Positions 6,211 to 7,162 of a DNA stretch of 7,162 nucleotides are shown one piece after another (the first letter of the stretch is position 1; each line of letters opens with the position of its first letter). The notes beneath the pieces were generated by a model that was not told the origin of the DNA, made no database searches, and worked only from the letters and a program-made list of their open reading frames with translations. The DNA is taken from the NCBI GenBank assembly GCA_009786275.1, contig WQTL01000400.1:1-7162 (forward strand), written 5' to 3'. The translations under genes were made by a program, and so were the position numbers. Source of the stretch: Bacillota bacterium. Lineage in GTDB: Bacteria > Bacillota > Clostridia > Oscillospirales > Acutalibacteraceae.

Positions 6211-6996
6211 ATGAAACACAACCCCCTCATCATCACCGCGACCCCGAACATCTGCTGGCTCAAGCCCGACGTGCAGTACCCCGTCACCACGCCCGAGATC
6301 ATCGCCGAGGCCGCCCTGTGCCGCGAGGCCGGGGCCTGCGTGCTCCACACCCACGCCGAAAAGGACTGGGCGGGCGTTATCAACGGCGTACGCGCGGGCA
6401 ACGACATCATCATCCAGAGCGGTATGTCCAGCATCCCCCTGCTCGAGCGCATCGAGCTGTTCGAGCAGCGCAGCGACTGCGTGTCCATCATCGCCAACCA
6501 CCACGACGAGGACTTCGCCGAGGTCAACTGCGACGCGCTGCACCCCCTGGACGAGCTGGTGGAGTACTGCGAGGCTTGCAATCATTACGGCGTGAAGCCC
6601 GAGTGGGAGATCTGGCACGCGGGCTCCATCTGGAACCTGGAGCGCCTGATCGAGCGCGGGCTGCTGGCGGCGCCCTACATCACCACGCAGTTCTACGGCT
6701 GGCCCGGCGGCACCTGGAGCCCCCCCACCGTGGAGGAGTACCTCTACCGCAACCGCCTGATGCCCCGCAACTGCGCCGTCACGGTGAGCATCATGGGCCC
6801 CGCGCAGATGGACATCCTGGTGGCGGCGATCATCCACGGCCACAACGTGCGCGTGGGCACCGAGGACTACCCCTTCCTGCAAAGCGGCCGTGAAGCCGCC
6901 TGCCACGAGCTGGTGAAGGAGATCGCGGACATTTCGCGCTCCTTGGGCAGGGAGGTCGCCACGCCAAGCCAAGCGAGGGAGTTGCTTGGACTATAA
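6211..6996 (+). CDS. Beta-keto acid cleavage enzyme (BKACE, DUF849), divergent
   Basis: This 261-residue TIM-barrel-type protein belongs to the family whose founder, Kce, splits 3-keto-5-aminohexanoate with acetyl-CoA, yielding acetoacetate and a CoA ester. His46 and His48 in VLHTHAE and Glu218 in VRVGTED match the zinc ligands of Kce (H46, H48, E230 from memory). Arg214, Asp219 and Glu131 in PEWE fit its catalytic residues, and the GWPGG loop (163-167) and the C-terminal ATPSQARELL are family signatures. The usual STGG and GTxNF segments read SGMSS (70-74) and NHHDEDF (97-103) instead, and the residue after RVGxED is Tyr220 rather than Asn. The substrate pocket is therefore unusual. The start ATG has GGAGG 5 bases upstream. 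The gene overlaps the next one. Confidence 0.87.
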   Translation: MKHNPLIITATPNICWLKPDVQYPVTTPEIIAEAALCREAGACVLHTHAEKDWAGVINGVRAGNDIIIQSGMSSIPLLERIELFEQRSDCVSIIANHHDEDFAEVNCDALHPLDELVEYCEACNHYGVKPEWEIWHAGSIWNLERLIERGLLAAPYITTQFYGWPGGTWSPPTVEEYLYRNRLMPRNCAVTVSIMGPAQMDILVAAIIHGHNVRVGTEDYPFLQSGREAACHELVKEIADISRSLGREVATPSQARELLGL

Positions 6997-7162
6997 CATA
7001 CTGAGCCCCAACAAAGCCTACTGGGACGCCCACGCGGAGGACTGGCTCAGCATCGCAACCGTGCTCCCAAGCTACGGGGCGATGCCGACGGAGGACGAGC
7101 TGCACCTGTTCGGCGATATTGAAGGCAAAAAGCTTCTGGATATCTGCTGCGGTAGCGGCGGG
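6986..7162 (+). CDS. Class I SAM-dependent methyltransferase, 5' part
   Basis: The visible 59 codons encode a protein starting MDYNILSPNKAYWD and reaching LLDICCGSGG (50-59), the motif I glycine-rich loop that binds S-adenosylmethionine in class I methyltransferases. The frame is open to the end of the window, so the gene is cut by the window edge. No ATG is placed to precede the conserved start; TTG 6986 is chosen because GAGGGAG (6975-6981) lies just upstream. This start lies inside the BKACE gene, overlapping its last 11 bases, which implies translational coupling. The substrate cannot be inferred; the YWD...W segment before motif I is common in UbiE-like small-molecule methyltransferases. 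Confidence 0.75.
   Translation, partial: MDYNILSPNKAYWDAHAEDWLSIATVLPSYGAMPTEDELHLFGDIEGKKLLDICCGSGG

Overview
The window looks like an accessory metabolic locus of a GC-rich bacterium. It is probably an uncultured gut-type member of the Clostridia (Bacillota). This rests on strong GGAGG-type ribosome binding sites, one TTG start, a GC content near 65% in most genes (hand-sampled), and dispersed inverted repeats with TGTAGGGGCGGC ends, which I recall as common in such genomes. The lineage is an inference. All genes are on the + strand, tightly packed, and read as one or two operons. No tRNA, rRNA, CRISPR array, transposase, transporter or regulator gene is visible.

Region 1 (1-212) has no supported gene. 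It holds an imperfect inverted-repeat element (29-108) whose right arm forms a terminator-like hairpin followed by T5. A near-consensus extended -10 sigma-70-type promoter (156-184) follows.

Region 2 (213-3097) is a three-gene, translationally coupled block. It encodes an RpiB/LacAB-like sugar-phosphate isomerase, a FixC/geranylgeranyl-reductase-like FAD oxidoreductase (joined to the first gene by a TAATG overlap), and a small-molecule kinase of the APH(6)/hydroxyurea-phosphotransferase type. The block is bracketed by two copies of the inverted-repeat element. The second copy (3093-3198) supplies the stop codon of the kinase gene.

Region 3 (3212-5908) is one 898-residue reading frame that joins three modules: an SCP2 sterol-carrier-like domain, a Gfo/Idh/MocA NAD(P)-dependent dehydrogenase and a complete M24 (creatinase/Xaa-Pro dipeptidase-type) metallohydrolase. 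A well-placed Shine-Dalgarno and ATG survive in frame at the dehydrogenase/M24 junction. This suggests a recent fusion of two genes, possibly with internal initiation.

Region 4 (5922-7162) holds an unrecognised 73-residue protein of lower GC, five tandem heptanucleotides (ATCTAAN), a divergent beta-keto acid cleavage enzyme (BKACE/DUF849), and the start of a class I SAM methyltransferase that begins at TTG inside the BKACE gene.

Together the genes suggest catabolism or remodelling of a small molecule: flavin- and NAD-dependent oxidation, isomerisation, phosphorylation, hydrolysis at a C-N or peptide-like bond, and beta-keto acid cleavage. The SCP2 module hints at a hydrophobic substrate or a dehydrogenase scaffold. 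The substrate cannot be named from sequence alone.
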